A stretch of DNA of 64,000 nt, taken from Aphanomyces cochlioides. Lineage: Eukaryota > Oomycota > Saprolegniomycetes > Saprolegniales > Verrucalvaceae. Under the pieces are notes generated by a model that saw only the letters and a list, made by a program, of their open reading frames with translations, did no database searches and was not told the origin of the DNA. The stretch lies in contig JAHQRK010000008.1 in assembly GCA_019828595.1 (NCBI GenBank), forward strand, positions 744,001 to 808,000. Direction: 5' to 3'. Shown here piece after piece: positions 21,224 through 34,700 of this stretch (position 1 is the stretch's first letter; each line of letters opens with the position of its first letter). A program made the position numbers and the translations under genes.

Positions 21224-24200
21224 ATGGTCATGGAGGAGGAGCAAATGGCGTCCAAGATGATTCAGCGCATGGTGCGAGCTCGTCTGGCGCGAAATCAATT
21301 CCGTCGAATACTGACTGAAGTGTACTCCAAAGTCTACGGTACAATTACTTGGATGTTCTCCATTCATCGCTAAACAGTTTTCATGGTCGGTAGATAAGAA
21401 GACCAAACAAGTACGGTATGTCGACAATCGAACAGGCATTGCTTCAGAAACTAAGCCCATCTTGCTCTTGTTGCTGCAATGTGATGGCCAAGAGCGCTCT
21501 GATCCTCTTTTGCCAGAAGATGCAGCTGTAAGACCATACCAAAATTGAAAAGCTCGACCTTTTCGATGGCAGATTCGAATACAACATTGCGTTCGAACTA
21601 GACAAGCTCGACTCCATCTGAAAGAACTCGTTCGAGATTTGTACCAAAAACATCTAGGTAAAACTTTTCATACCAGCGCCAAGTGTACTCTATTAATTAT
21701 TTGTATAGACCCAGAGACGAAAGAATACTACTACCTCAACACCCAAACCAAGCAAATCTCGCACACGAAACCAGTCTTTCTTGGCGTCGAAGATATTCCT
21801 GTCGAAAGGTACGATAATAAGCGTAATGGCCATCAAAATATTCAATGTCGCCTTTAAACGATAGATTTATCTATCGCAATGCTGCATGCCGCTTGTCCAC
21901 GAAAGCCAATATGATTGGCAATGGCGTGCTGATTCAATTCCACAACGTGTTGTGCATATTAACTGACCACGTCACGCTTCCCGACCAAGAAACTGCTCGC
22001 TTTTCACGCGTGCAGTTCAATCACCGCCAAGGCACTCCATCTAGCAGATGATTTCTCCTTTACTGAATTATCTTCTAGGCTCCATAGCATTTTTGGTCCG
22101 GCTGCGGAGTGATCTCTTCTTTATCACATCCACATTTGCATCATACCAGTGTGACGCTGATCCAAGTCTGGATTTTTCAATTTGTGCAATTGATGCTGAG
22201 GAATTTCGCAAAGCTGCTGGTGACTCCGTACGAGGAATACTTCGAAGCCGTTTGAACGATGTGATATTTGAACAGGTTGAGCCAATTCAGATTGCATTCA
22301 CAGACCGTCGGATGGCTTGCGCTCAGGATGTAGTAAGTAATTGGCTTGGAGATTTTTCTAACCCCATTTCCATCCTTAGCGACGCCATGAAGAGATTGAA
22401 ATTGTTGGGCATCCCCATGGTAAACTGGCCCAAGTTCACCGAGGATTTGTTGCGAAGTGTATTCCAAACATGGTCAAGCTGCTGCTGGTTATCATATAGG
22501 TTCTGACGTTATCGGCAGGTCAAACCAAAACGCTTGGAATACCAAAATGAATTTCCCAGTGGAGCATCTGGGAGTCCTATTTTCAATTTTGGCGGTCGAT
22601 TACTTGGAATTCACCATCAGCCAACACTCAAAGACGCTGCAAATCAATGTTCTCTAGTCAAGTACGCCATCGATCTCTCAAGGATAATGACCTAAGCTAA
22701 ATGGACCTCACTTAGACCGATTATTGAATTCACCAAAGCTCAAATTCGTACATGATAAATCACATTCTGAATGATATTTGAATCTTGTAGAGCCGCCTGC
22801 TCCACTTCTGTTATCGACCTGTCTTACGCACGACACAGTCAATATTTATTGGCAGGTTCCACCGCAATATAAGCCTTGGAATGGTCTTCAACTGGAATTT
22901 ACGCTGGAAATGTGCAACAGGTAATATGTTTCTAATTCGTCCAAAATTGATATTTCATAGGACTCTTCGAGGCACTAAGGGATATTACGATCGCTTTCAA
23001 GTAGTTTATACCGGCCCAAAGACAACATTTACGGTAGTGCAATTTATGGCTAAACTCAGTTTGTTCCAAGGTCCTTGGACTTATCCCCGTTACGAAATAT
23101 GCCTTTCGATGTCGGAGTGTGCATTTCATGGCCAAAGGAAATTGGTGTGCACCCATGCAAATTACAACTCTGCCGGGTACTCCACAAGAGCTCACGATAT
23201 ATCTCACAATCAACTCTAGCTGCCACAAGAGCTTGGCAAGTAGAATATTGCAGTTCAATTACAGCGGCAGTGGAGTACGTGACTAAATCCAAGGACGCTC
23301 TTGTCCATCGACAGAGCATTCAATGGCTCCAGGCACGCGCAGTTGAAATCACACCATCATCAGACGCATGGACGAGCGAAATTGAGCCGGAATTAATGGC
23401 TTGTCATACGGGCAGCATTATTCGGCAGTCGCTTGAAATGTTTCGACATTTAGATGACCATGCATTCGATTGCTTAGATGTTTTGGTCCACTTTGCACAG
23501 TTTCAAACGATCTTTCGGAATCAAATGGTAGTTGAAACGACAAAATCAAGCTCATGGATAAATTAGGTTGACGTGGATACGTTTGAGTGGCTTGTCCATC
23601 ATTTATTTCCTCACTACTCGTCAGTTCCGCGCGTAATTGAAAAAGCCATGGCATTTCTTGGCTATCTCGTGAAAGACAATGGTTTGTTCGATCACTTTTC
23701 CAAATGTAATTTCAAAATTCACTGTAGAGGTTGGTAAAGAAATTTTTCTAGCAGTTCAGGGCATCCCTATTGTTTTGGAGCGAATCGAGCAATACTTGAC
23801 GGTCGAAGGCGTTGTCCGTGAAGCTTGTTACGTACTTGCAGCGGCGTGCCATAATTTTCGTACGATAATACGACCTTTCTGTAACAAAATGTACTGTGTA
23901 GGACCGTCGCAGCTTCAAATTGGGGTCAATCTCGGTATGAAAGTCATCGCTCGAGTGTTTTTAGCCTTTCCATACCATCCTCAAGTGCTCTATTGGGCTT
24001 GTTTAACGCTCGGCAATGCTGCATGTGGCTATGGTAAGTCTTCCTGTCTTCAAAAGGAGAGTTCTTCAAACGTTAACAGAGCCCAATCAAATCCGTGGTC
24101 AAAAATACAAAATTGTCGATTGTATCGTCGCGATGAAGATAAAATTCATTTTAAAACTCAATGCGCTTGGTGATGCCATCGAGAAAGAAACGAATATTCT

Positions 24201-24755
24201 TGAGACGCTGGCGGCGACTGCGATTGGTGAAGAAGTTCGAAATGAAATGGATTCACATGAGCTTCGTCGACAGAGTAAGTTTCCAATCGAGTAAAGAATT
24301 GTGGACTAAATTGGCGCAGGTTTGATTGCAATTCAGTCGTTTATGAAAAGCGAAAATGTCTTGGGCGTCGCAAATTACGCGTTGGAATATATGATGAACG
24401 ACCAGCAAAAGCAAATTCAAGCCAGGACAAAACATCTCGTATTTTTTTCTGAAGTTTGTCGACAGAATTAAATGTTGCATAGGCGACTCGCCTTGTGTCC
24501 ATTCGTTTGAGCGCTGCTTTGATCCATTGGCAAAACCAAACAAATAAAGTATTTATGGGCCGCATGCTCCATCGTGTCCTAGGTGGCATGGCGGCCAAGT
24601 TATTGTACAGCGCGCTGCGAAAATGGGAGCAAAGCATGCGCGAGTTGCGCATGGAACAATCCACACTAGCATATCGCGCGAACAAAGGACTAATTTTGGA
24701 TTTACGCAAGTCCAAGAAAGCTGAGAGGTATCGTCTGTTAGTCCAGAGTAAATGA
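21224..24755 (+). CDS. Multi-exon protein: IQ motif, WW-like repeats, trypsin-like serine protease, FN3, helical repeats
   Basis: At least a dozen exons are joined by 37-57-nt GT..AG introns that restore one frame throughout. Order: an IQ motif (MIQRMVRARLARNQFRRIL, about 21260) for calmodulin binding; two WW-like segments (VRYVDNRTGIASETKP, about 21420; KEYYYLNTQTKQISHTKP, about 21720) that lack the second tryptophan; then a trypsin-like domain. In the protease region His is in CILTDHV (about 21957), Asp in LDFSICAID (about 22170) and Ser in SGASGSPIF (about 22560). Next is a fibronectin type III domain (EPPAPLLLS, about 22790, to RCRSVHF, about 23120). A long helical region follows, probably ARM/HEAT-like (e.g. 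VREACYVLAAACHNF, LYWACLTLGNAACGY), then a basic helical tail. One intron, 22032-22078, appears to be GC..AG. ATG 21224 is the first in-frame ATG; an upstream exon is possible. It ends 44 bp from the convergent GH3 gene. Its function is unknown; calcium-regulated proteolysis is a guess. Confidence 0.7.
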
Positions 24756-24799
24756 ATAATACGACGAAAAATTCTACGATGGAATTCTGCATTGAATTG

Positions 24800-27515
24800 T
24801 TAAAGATGTTTGAATGACATCGTACGGCCAGAGCCGTCGTTGGTGCTACACAAAACAATCGTCACGTCTTCCTTGCATTTCAACATGGTGATTTCCCCAG
24901 CGAGTCGATTTTGTGCTCGACGGCGCTTGACAAACACAACGACAAGCGCAAATGCACACACTGCACCGACCACAATGCCAATTACAGCTCCGATTGGTAA
25001 AGCTTTCGTCGACGATGACGATGCCGATGTGTCTTGGGCATTCGTCGATCGACTGTTTTCTCCAGAAGAAGCAGGGGCGCTAGTTGGCGCCGCAGTGGTT
25101 GTAGGAGGCGCTGGGGTTGTCACATGCGCCACAATAGGGGCAATAACAGTGCTGTTAGGGGCGAAAGATACCTTGTCGGGGTTGGAAAACTGGAGAGCAA
25201 CACAGAGTGCGTTGTTGGTCGTGTCGGTGGTGCAGTCAGTATCGTGTTTGACAAAGAAGGTATAAGTGCCACTTGGAGCGTCTTTCTTCAATCCTTTGCC
25301 GATTTCATTGCTGTAATAGCCCAGATCTTGTGGCGTGAGGGTAAACTTGACGACTTTAGCTTCGCCAGCATCGAGCGAGATCTTGGTGTATCGCTTGAGC
25401 AGTTTGGTTTCGGCGTTGACTCGGTCGGCTGGCGGTGTGCCAAAGAGGAGCACAGTTTCTTTCCCTGCGACGGAGCCAGTATTCTTGACCGTGACAGTGA
25501 TGTCAAACGATGCATCGCTTGAATACGCCAACGACGACGAGCTCAATGTCACATTGGAATAATTGAACGTCGTGTAGCTGAGCCCGTCGCCGAAATGCCA
25601 TTCCGCTGGGCAGTCCACGGCTTTGCCGTTGATAATGCACGATGTCTTGGTGCGTTTGTAGTAGGGAGTGGCCAAATTCGTGTTTTCTTCAGTCTTGGGA
25701 TACGTCATGGCCATCTTTCCACTCGGATTCACTTTGCCTGAGATCACATCCAACACGGCTTGACCGCCAAATTCGCAAGGAAGACCTGCGAAAATGACAG
25801 CGTCGGCGAGTTCGGCCAAGCCATTCAGCAATTTGGGACGACCTTCCACGATCACCAAGATCAATTTTGTTCCCGTGGCTTTTAGTGCTTGCGCATAAGC
25901 GAGGAATGTGTCAGGGAAGGGCTGTTTGTCGTCGTTGCCCATGTATTCAGCATAGGGACGTTCACCAACGACAAGAACTGTGTACTTTGCCTTGGCGGCA
26001 AATCCCTTGGCCGTGTTGATGTCGCCGTTGTTTCCATTGTTATCTCTGTACTTGCCGTCCGTGTCAAGGCCTTGGTAAAAGGTGACTTTGTCTTTCAGAG
26101 CAGACTCCATTGCCACTCGAATCGATGCGCCGTGAGGAAATACTTCGCTGGCAAAGGCACCTTGCCACCAGAGAGACCAGCCACCGCATTGAAGCCCAAT
26201 GCTATCACTGTTCGATCCTGTGACGAAAATAGAAGTCGACGCATCATCAAGCTTGAGGGGGAGCAAGTTATCAGTGTTCTTCAAAAGCACGAGAGACTCT
26301 TGGGCGATAGCCAGGGCTGCTTTTTCACTTGCTTCGTCACCCACGAGACTTTCCACGTCGGCCCCAGGCACAGGGACGTCAAACAAATTGAGCTGCAGCT
26401 TCAACTTCATAATTCGAACTGCCGATTCACGTAGACGAGCTTCCGAGAGACGGCCCTGTGCCACGAGTTGCTTGCCGTTTTTGATAAAGCTGTCGTCGTT
26501 CGGAACCATACTGATATCGTAGGATGTGTTGTTCATCGACGCCGCGGCAGCTTCAAGAGTGTTTGGGACATAGTGATGTTGACTCACGAGGAGATTGATC
26601 TCTCGAAAGTCCGTCACCATGAGGCCTTTAAAGCCCAAATCACCGCGAAGAAGACTCTTGTGCACGAGCGCATTAGCTGCAATCGGAACCGAGTTGAGGG
26701 CAATAAAGGAGCCCATGCCACTCCACACGTCGGCTTCAATCGCAGCTTTGAACGGCGGGACAAAGTAATTGAGAATTTCATACGATGATTCAATCGTGTT
26801 GTCACGATCCAAGCCACTCGTCGGGTCTGAATACGTGATAAAATGCTTGAAACATGCCGCAATGCCTTGGCTCTGGATGGCTTTGATGACAGTCTTGCCC
26901 ATATCCGACACCACCGTCGGGTCTTCCCCAAACGTTTCGTACACTCGAGGCCAGTGTTTGTGTCGTGTGACGTCGAGCGTCGGGCCAAACATCCATGGAA
27001 TACCGGCGGCTTTGGTGTCTCGAGCCATATAAGTGCCAAGTCCGACAGCAAGCTCAGGGTTGAACGTTGCGGCGGTGTTAATATCTGGGGGAAGAGCACA
27101 GAGTTGTGGACATATGTCGCGCCGTGGACAGAGTCGGTACCAAAGATCATGGGGATGTTGGTCGTTTTGATCACAGCGTCCTGGAGTTGTTTCATCTTGG
27201 CTCGGAGTTCAGTCGTGTTGGCAACGACGCGGTTGCCTGTACGCCCCACGCCAAGAAAGTTAAAGAAGGAGCCGATCTTGAGCTGCGCCCAGTTGTCGAC
27301 TTCTGCTTGGGACCCTGCTGAATTGAGATCAATCTGGCTCATTTGCCCAAGGATCTCATCGATCGTCTACAGGAATGGCTTAGGTTCTCTGCCTTCTAGC
27401 CCTGGCTATAACGTACCAGCTTATCAGCTAGAGCTTTAGCTTGGGCATCTAAATCTGGCCCTTGCGATGACGCCGAGGCCGTCGCGGCAGCAGCAACCAG
27501 CACCAGATATCGCAT
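24800..27515 (-). CDS. Membrane-anchored GH3 family beta-glucosidase (single frameshift)
   Basis: Two exons. Exon 1 (27515-27417) encodes a signal peptide, MRYLVLVAAAATASASS. A 50-nt intron (27367-27416) follows. The GH3 N-terminal domain then shows IFGTDSVHGATYVH, the KHF motif in ACFKHFITYSDP, and LMVTDFREI, whose aspartate is the expected nucleophile. The GH3 C-terminal domain (VLVVGERPYAEYMGND) and a fibronectin-like domain are followed by a Ser/Thr-rich stalk and one membrane helix (IGAVIGIVVGAVCAFALVVV) with a KRRR stop. The frame is lost by one base at about 27085, between VLFPQ and INTAATFNPELA; no intron explains it, because the flanking residues are conserved in the family. It is either a recent pseudogene or a sequencing error. 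GH3 enzymes release glucose from beta-glucan oligosaccharides; this one would act at the cell surface. Confidence 0.85.
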
Positions 27516-27803
27516 GACAAGAACTACACAGCAGACAGGCCACACTGTTTCTTACAACGCCTCTGGCTTCGAGAAGCAGCAGTCGTCACCATGTCGATCG
27601 TCCAACCACGTTGTCATATGGTACTTTGAGTTAAAATCAACCTACAAGTTATTCTACTTATATGTACTCCATGTTCTATTTGCTCACGCGAGATTCAGGC
27701 ATTTAATTGTTACGTTTTTTCAGTGTAGTTCAATTTCGAACTGTGGTGCTTAACTATTTATACAGCTGTATACAGTATCGCCTTCCTGGATACAATTTAA
27801 ATA
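27516..27803. other. Upstream region of the GH3 gene
   Basis: AT-rich intergenic DNA leading into the TIR element at 27804; no gene seen. Confidence 0.4.
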
Positions 27804-28747
27804 CTGTATCCTCTCTAATAATGGCCCCCTCTCTAATACAGCTGTAGTATGCCACTTTACTCTTAAACATTATAACTTCCAAACATTATTGCAGTACATA
27901 TATTCAATTATAAGGTAGATGCTCAACTTGGATTCACGTCATCATAGAATAAACACCAAGAACTCAATTTCTTCCTAGATCGGTGTCTGGGTGAGTCCAT
28001 GATCATTTGAAGTAAGATACTCTAAATGTATGAAGTGAATCACATTCTCAAAACTATGAAGTTGTTGTATATTTGTAAGAGTGCACACAGAACGCATCTC
28101 GTACTGAATCTCGTAATTTTTTGTACTTAACGGAGGTCACAATAATAAATGAAGAGATAATATTTGGAGCAGCCGAAAGATTAACTAAATCTGGGATGTT
28201 AACGTTTTGATTCAAGGTCACGAGTATATTATTCAAAGCAAAGATAGAGGAAGTTATGTATATCATTCATGTAGGCAGATTTATCTCAAATGCTACCCCG
28301 ATATTTTTTATAAGAGCTCTATGTTCCCTAGACATCTAGGGCAAGAAGGCGCTTGTCTTCGTCGCTCTGAATTTTCATTTGGACGACTCGTTGTTCTTGC
28401 TCGAGTTTGACGCGCTCATACTATTGAAGTACACAGTAAATTGCAATCAACATCAATCATGGTCACGTCTTTGAAGTGAGGTTTACCAATATCCTAGCAC
28501 ACTTATGTCAATGGCAAACTACTTGGCATAACTGCTGATTTTTTTCACACCATTGTGATGTATTCTTGATGAAATTTCATATTTATTTCTAACTGTTAAT
28601 CACAGGCTAATTGTTATTCTTTATACCTTCATAAAGTTATAAAACTCCCATCAAAGGAATATTATATTAGAAAGGAATTCTATTAGTGGCCCCCCCTCGG
28701 GGGCTACTACTTTTAGTAGCCCCCTGCCATTATTAGAGAGGATACAG
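27804..28747. mobile_element. Non-autonomous DNA transposon with 22-bp TIRs
   Basis: CTGTATCCTCTCTAATAATG continuing GC (27804-27825) is repeated in perfect inverted form at 28726-28747. The 944-bp interior has no transposase. GC-rich subterminal words (GGCCCCC, GGGGGCTACT) lie just inside both ends, a layout common in pogo/Tc1-type TIRs. The right end abuts, and overlaps by about 2 bp, the start of the 937-bp tandem array. The target duplication is not clear. Confidence 0.7.
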
Positions 28748-31700
28748 TCTTCGTACCTGTCATTTGTGCAACCCTGTGTACAACCCTAGTTTGATTGGCT
28801 TCAAATATACGTTATTGACTTGGAGACTTGAGCGTGTGATTCCTAAAGCTCAATGCCCAAGGTCGACCGTGGCCATTGTCCATATCGTCAAACCCCAAAT
28901 GCGATTGTATCGGGTCTAGTGTAGGATGTATAAACAAATCAACAATACAAGACTCGTTACATTGACATCGTTCTCTACATGGATTACTATCCTTTGCATA
29001 GGGGGGCAGTGGCAAAGAAGTTTGGTTATGCTTTCTGCGACGACAATCCAGCGTGTATTCTCGTCATAGTGCTAGGCCATATTCAGACTTACTATACAAG
29101 ACTTTTCTTGTAAGCTTTACTACTTTATTGCAATCAACATTTACAAAATCTCGAATCTCGTTGTGTCGTGCGAAGCACGACGACTCACGGGTTTATTTGA
29201 TTGATCATGCACTACCAACAGCATGATCAATCAAATAAACCCGTGGTATATGGCTACCATACACCTAAGATCAGGATGCACTAAGCTGTGGGCATTGTAA
29301 ATCGACGTGTTAAACGTTTCTCCCTTTTTGTCCGAAAGCCCTACAAGGCTAAGCATGCTTCACATAAATGTCAAACGAAAAACTTCATTGTTTATGTGCT
29401 GTGTTTGATGAAAACTATATATGTATTGATAAGCTAAGATATGCTGACAAATACCGTTGCCGGTTTGCAACCCGTGTATAATGACTTAGTTTGAGTATAC
29501 ATCAGGGTTGCAAAACGCTTCAAATGATGCAACTCTCACTGCAACCTTTGTTGCAAATCGAACATGGATCTGCAGCAAATGTACCAGGGATTTTTGTGGA
29601 TGGTACAGTGTAAAAAAAGAGAAACAGCCAATCAGAATTCTAGAAATTTGAGATTTACAACTTCGGTTGCAAATGGCTGGTAAAGTCTTCGTACCTGTCA
29701 TTTGTGCAACCCTGTGTACAACCCTAGTTTGATTGGCTTCAAATATACGTTATTGACTTGGAGACTTGAGCGTGTGATTCCTAAAGCTCAATGCCCAAGG
29801 TCGACCGTGGCCATTGTCCATATCGTCAAACCCCAAATGCGATTGTATCGGGTCTAGTGTAGGATGTATAAACAAATCAACAATACAAGACTCGTTACAT
29901 TGACATCGTTCTCTACATGGATTACTATCCTTTGCATAGGGGGGCAGTGGCAAAGAAGTTTGGTTATGCTTTCTGCGACGACAATCCAGCGTGTATTCTC
30001 GTCATAGTGCTAGGCCATATTCAGACTTACTATACAAGACTTTTCTTGTAAGCTTTACTACTTTATTGCAATCAACATTTACAAAATCTCGAATCTCGTT
30101 GTGTCGTGCGAAGCACGACGACTCACGGGTTTATTTGATTGATCATGCACTACCAACAGCATGATCAATCAAATAAACCCGTGGTATATGGCTACCATAC
30201 ACCTAAGATCAGGATGCACTAAGCTGTGGACATTGTAAATCGACGTGTTAAACGTTTCTCCCTTTTTGTCCGAAAGCCCTACAAGGCTAAGCATGCTTCA
30301 CATATATGTCAAACGAAAAACTTCATTGTTTATGTGCTGTGTTTGATGAAAACTATATATGTATTGATAAGCTAAGATATGCCGACAAATACCGTTGCCG
30401 GTTTGCAACCCGTGTATAATGACTTAGTTTGAGTATACATCAGGGTTGCAAAACGCTTCAAATGATGCAACTCTCACTGCAACCTTTGTTGCAAATCGAA
30501 CATGGATCTGCAGCAAATGTACCAGGGATTTTTGTGGATGGTACAGTGTAAAAAAAGAGAAACAGCCAATCAGAATTCTAGAAATTTGAGATTTACAACT
30601 TCGGTTGCAAATGGCTGGTAAAGTCTTCGTACCTGTCATTTGTGCAACCCTGTGTACAACCCTAGTTTGATTGGCTTCAAATATACGTTATTGACTTGGA
30701 GACTTGAGCGTGTGATTCCTAAAGCTCAATGCCCAAGGTCGACCGTGGCCATTGTCCATATCGTCAAACCCCAAATGCGATTGTATCGGGTCTAGTGTAG
30801 GATGTATAAACAAATCAACAATACAAGACTCGTTACATTGACATCGTTCTCTACATGGATTACTATCCTTTGCATAGGGGGCAGTGGCAAAGAAGTTTGG
30901 TTATGCTTTCTGCGACGACAATCCAGCGTGTATTCTCGTCATAGTGCTAGGCCATATTCAGACTTACTATACAAGACTTTTCTTGTAAGCTTTACTACTT
31001 TATTGCAATCAACATTTACAAAATCTCGAATCTCGTTGTGTCGTGCGAAGCACGACGACTCACGGGTTTATTTGATTGATCATGCACTACCAACAGCATG
31101 ATCAATCAAATAAACCCGTGGTATATGGCTACCATACACCTAAGATCAGGATGCACTAAGCTGTGGACATTGTAAATCGACGTGTTAAACGTTTCTCCCT
31201 TTTTGTCCGAAAGCCCTACAAGGCTAAGCATGCTTCACATAAATGTCAAACGAAAAACTTCATTGTTTATGTGCTGTGTTTGATGAAAACTATATATGTA
31301 TTGATAAGCTAAGATATGCCGACAAATACCGTTGCCGGTTTGCAACCCGTGTATAATGACTTAGTTTGAGTATACATCAGGGTTGCAAAACGCTTCAAAT
31401 GATGCAACTCTCACTGCAACCTTTGTTGCAAATCGAACATGGATCTGCAGCAAATGTACCAGGGATTTTTGTGGATGGTACAGTGTAAAAAAAGAGAAAC
31501 AGCCAATCAGAATTCTAGAAATTTGAGATTTACAACTTCGGTTGCAAATGGCTGGTAAAGTCTTCGTACCTGTCATTTGTGCAACCCTGTGTACAACCCT
31601 AGTTTGATTGGCTTCAAATATACGTTATTGACTTGGAGACTTGAGCGTGTGATTCCTAAAGCTCAATGCCCAAGGTCGACCGTGGCCATTGTCCATATCG

Positions 31701-34700
31701 TCAAACCCCAAATGCGATTGTATCGGGTCTAGTGTAGGATGTATAAACAAATCAACAATACAAGACTCGTTACATTGACATCGTTCTCTACATGGATTAC
31801 TATCCTTTGCATAGGGGGCAGTGGCAAAGAAGTTTGGTTATGCTTTCTGCGACGACAATCCAGCGTGTATTCTCGTCATAGTGCTAGGCCATATTCAGAC
31901 TTACTATACAAGACTTTTCTTGTAAGCTTTACTACTTTATTGCAATCAACATTTACAAAATCTCGAATCTCGTTGTGTCGTGCGAAGCACGACGACTCAC
32001 GGGTTTATTTGATTGATCATGCACTACCAACAGCATGATCAATCAAATAAACCCGTGGTATATGGCTACCATACACCTAAGATCAGGATGCACTAAGCTG
32101 TGGACATTGTAAATCGACGTGTTAAACGTTTCTCCCTTTTTGTCCGAAAGCCCTACAAGGCTAAGCATGCTTCACATAAATGTCAAACGAAAAACTTCAT
32201 TGTTTATGTGCTGTGTTTGATGAAAACTATATATGTATTGATAAGCTAAGATATGCCGACAAATACCGTTGCCGGTTTGCAACCCGTGTATAATGACTTA
32301 GTTTGAGTATACATCAGGGTTGCAAAACGCTTCAAATGATGCAACTCTCACTGCAACCTTTGTTGCAAATCGAACATGGATCTGCAGCAAATGTACCAGG
32401 GATTTTTGTGGATGGTACAGTGTAAAAAAAGAGAAACAGCCAATCAGAATTCTAGAAATTTGAGATTTACAACTTCGGTTGCAAATGGCTGGTAAAGTCT
32501 TCGTACCTGTCATTTGTGCAACCCTGTGTACAACCCTAGTTTGATTGGCTTCAAATATACGTTATTGACTTGGAGACTTGAGCGTGTGATTCCTAAAGCT
32601 CAATGCCCAAGGTCGACCGTGGCCATTGTCCATATCGTCAAACCCCAAATGCGATTGTATCGGGTCTAGTGTAGGATGTATAAACAAATCAACAAGACAA
32701 GACTCGTTACATTGACATCGTTCTCTACATGGATTACTATCCTTTGCATAGGGGGCAGTGGCAAAGAAGTTTGGTTATGCTTTCTGCGACGACAATCCAG
32801 CGTGTATTCTCGTCATAGTGCTAGGCCATATTCAGACTTACTATACAAGACTTTTCTTGTAAGCTTTACTACTTTATTGCAATCAACATTTACAAAATCT
32901 CGAATCTCGTTGTGTCGTGCGAAGCACGACGACTCACGGGTTTATTTGATTGATCATGCACTACCAACAGCATGATCAATCAAATAAACCCGTGGTATAT
33001 GGCTACCATACACCTAAGATCAGGATGCACTAAGCTGTGGACATTGTAAATCGACGTGTTAAACGTTTCTCCCTTTTTGTCCGAAAGCCCTACAAGGCTA
33101 AGCATGCTTCACATAAATGTCAAACGAAAAACTTCATTGTTTATGTGCTGTGTTTGATGAAAACTATATATGTATTGATAAGCTAAGATATGCCGACAAA
33201 TACCGTTGCCGGTTTGCAACCCGTGTATAATGACTTAGTTTGAGTATACATCAGGGTTGCAAAACGCTTCAAATGATGCAACTCTCACTGCAACCTTTGT
33301 TGCAAATCGAACATGGATCTGCAGCAAATGTACCAGGGATTTTTGTGGATGGTACAGTGTAAAAAAAGAGAAACAGCCAATCAGAATTCTAGAAATTTGA
33401 GATTTACAACTTCGGTTGCAAATGGCTGGTAAAGTCTTCGTACCTGTCATTTGTGCAACCCTGTGTACAACCCTAGTTTGATGGCTTCAAATATACGTTA
33501 TTGACTTGGAGACTTGAGCGTGTGATTCCTAAAGCTCAATGCCCAAGGTCGACCGTGGCCATTGTCCATATCGTCAAACCCCAAATGCGATTGTATCGGG
33601 TCTAGTGTAGGATGTATAAACAAATCAACAATACAAGACTCGTTACATTGACATCGTTCTCTACATGGATTACTATCCTTTGCATAGGGGGGCAGTGGCA
33701 AAGAAGTTTGGTTATGCTTTCTGCGACGACAATCCAGCGTGTATTCTCGTCATAGTGCTAGGCCATATTCAGACTTACTATACAAGACTTTTCTTGTAAG
33801 CTTTACTACTTTATTGCAATCAACATTTACAAAATCTCGAATCTCGTTGTGTCGTGCGAAGCACGACGACTCACGGGTTTATTTGATTGATCATGCACTA
33901 CCAACAGCATGATCAATCAAATAAACCCGTGGTATATGGCTACCATACACCTAAGATCAGGATGCACTAAGCTGTGGACATTGTAAATCGACGTGTTAAA
34001 CGTTTCTCCCTTTTTGTCCGAAAGCCCTACAAGGCTAAGCATGCTTCACATAAATGTCAAACGAAAAACTTCATTGTTTATGTGCTGTGTTTGATGAAAA
34101 CTATATATGTATTGATAAGCTAAGATATGCCGACAAATACCGTTGCCGGTTTGCAACCCGTGTATAATGACTTAGTTTGAGTATACATCAGGGTTGCAAA
34201 ACGCTTCAAATGATGCAACTCTCACTGCAACCTTTGTTGCAAATCGAACATGGATCTGCAGCAAATGTACCAGGGATTTTTGTGGATGGTACAGTGTAAA
34301 AAAAGAGAAACAGCCAATCAGAATTCTAGAAATTTGAGATTTACAACTTCGGTTGCAAATGGCTGGTAAAGTCTTCGTACCTGTCATTTGTGCAACCCTG
34401 TGTACAACCCTAGTTTGATTGGCTTCAAATATACGTTATTGACTTGGAGACTTGAGCGTGTGATTCCTAAAGCTCAATGCCCAAGGTCGACCGTGGCCAT
34501 TGTCCATATCGTCAAACCCCAAATGCGATTGTATCGGGTCTAGTGTAGGATGTATAAACAAATCAACAATACAAGACTCGTTACATTGACATCGTTCTCT
34601 ACATGGATTACTATCCTTTGCATAGGGGGGCAGTGGCAAAGAAGTTTGGTTATGCTTTCTGCGACGACAATCCAGCGTGTATTCTCGTCATAGTGCTAGG

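Noticed and set aside
25034..25522. 162-codon plus-strand frame antisense to GH3
   Set aside because: Shadow of the GH3 C-terminal region; low-complexity translation.
25889..26434. 181-codon plus-strand frame
   Set aside because: It lies entirely antisense to the conserved GH3 coding sequence; its translation has no motif.
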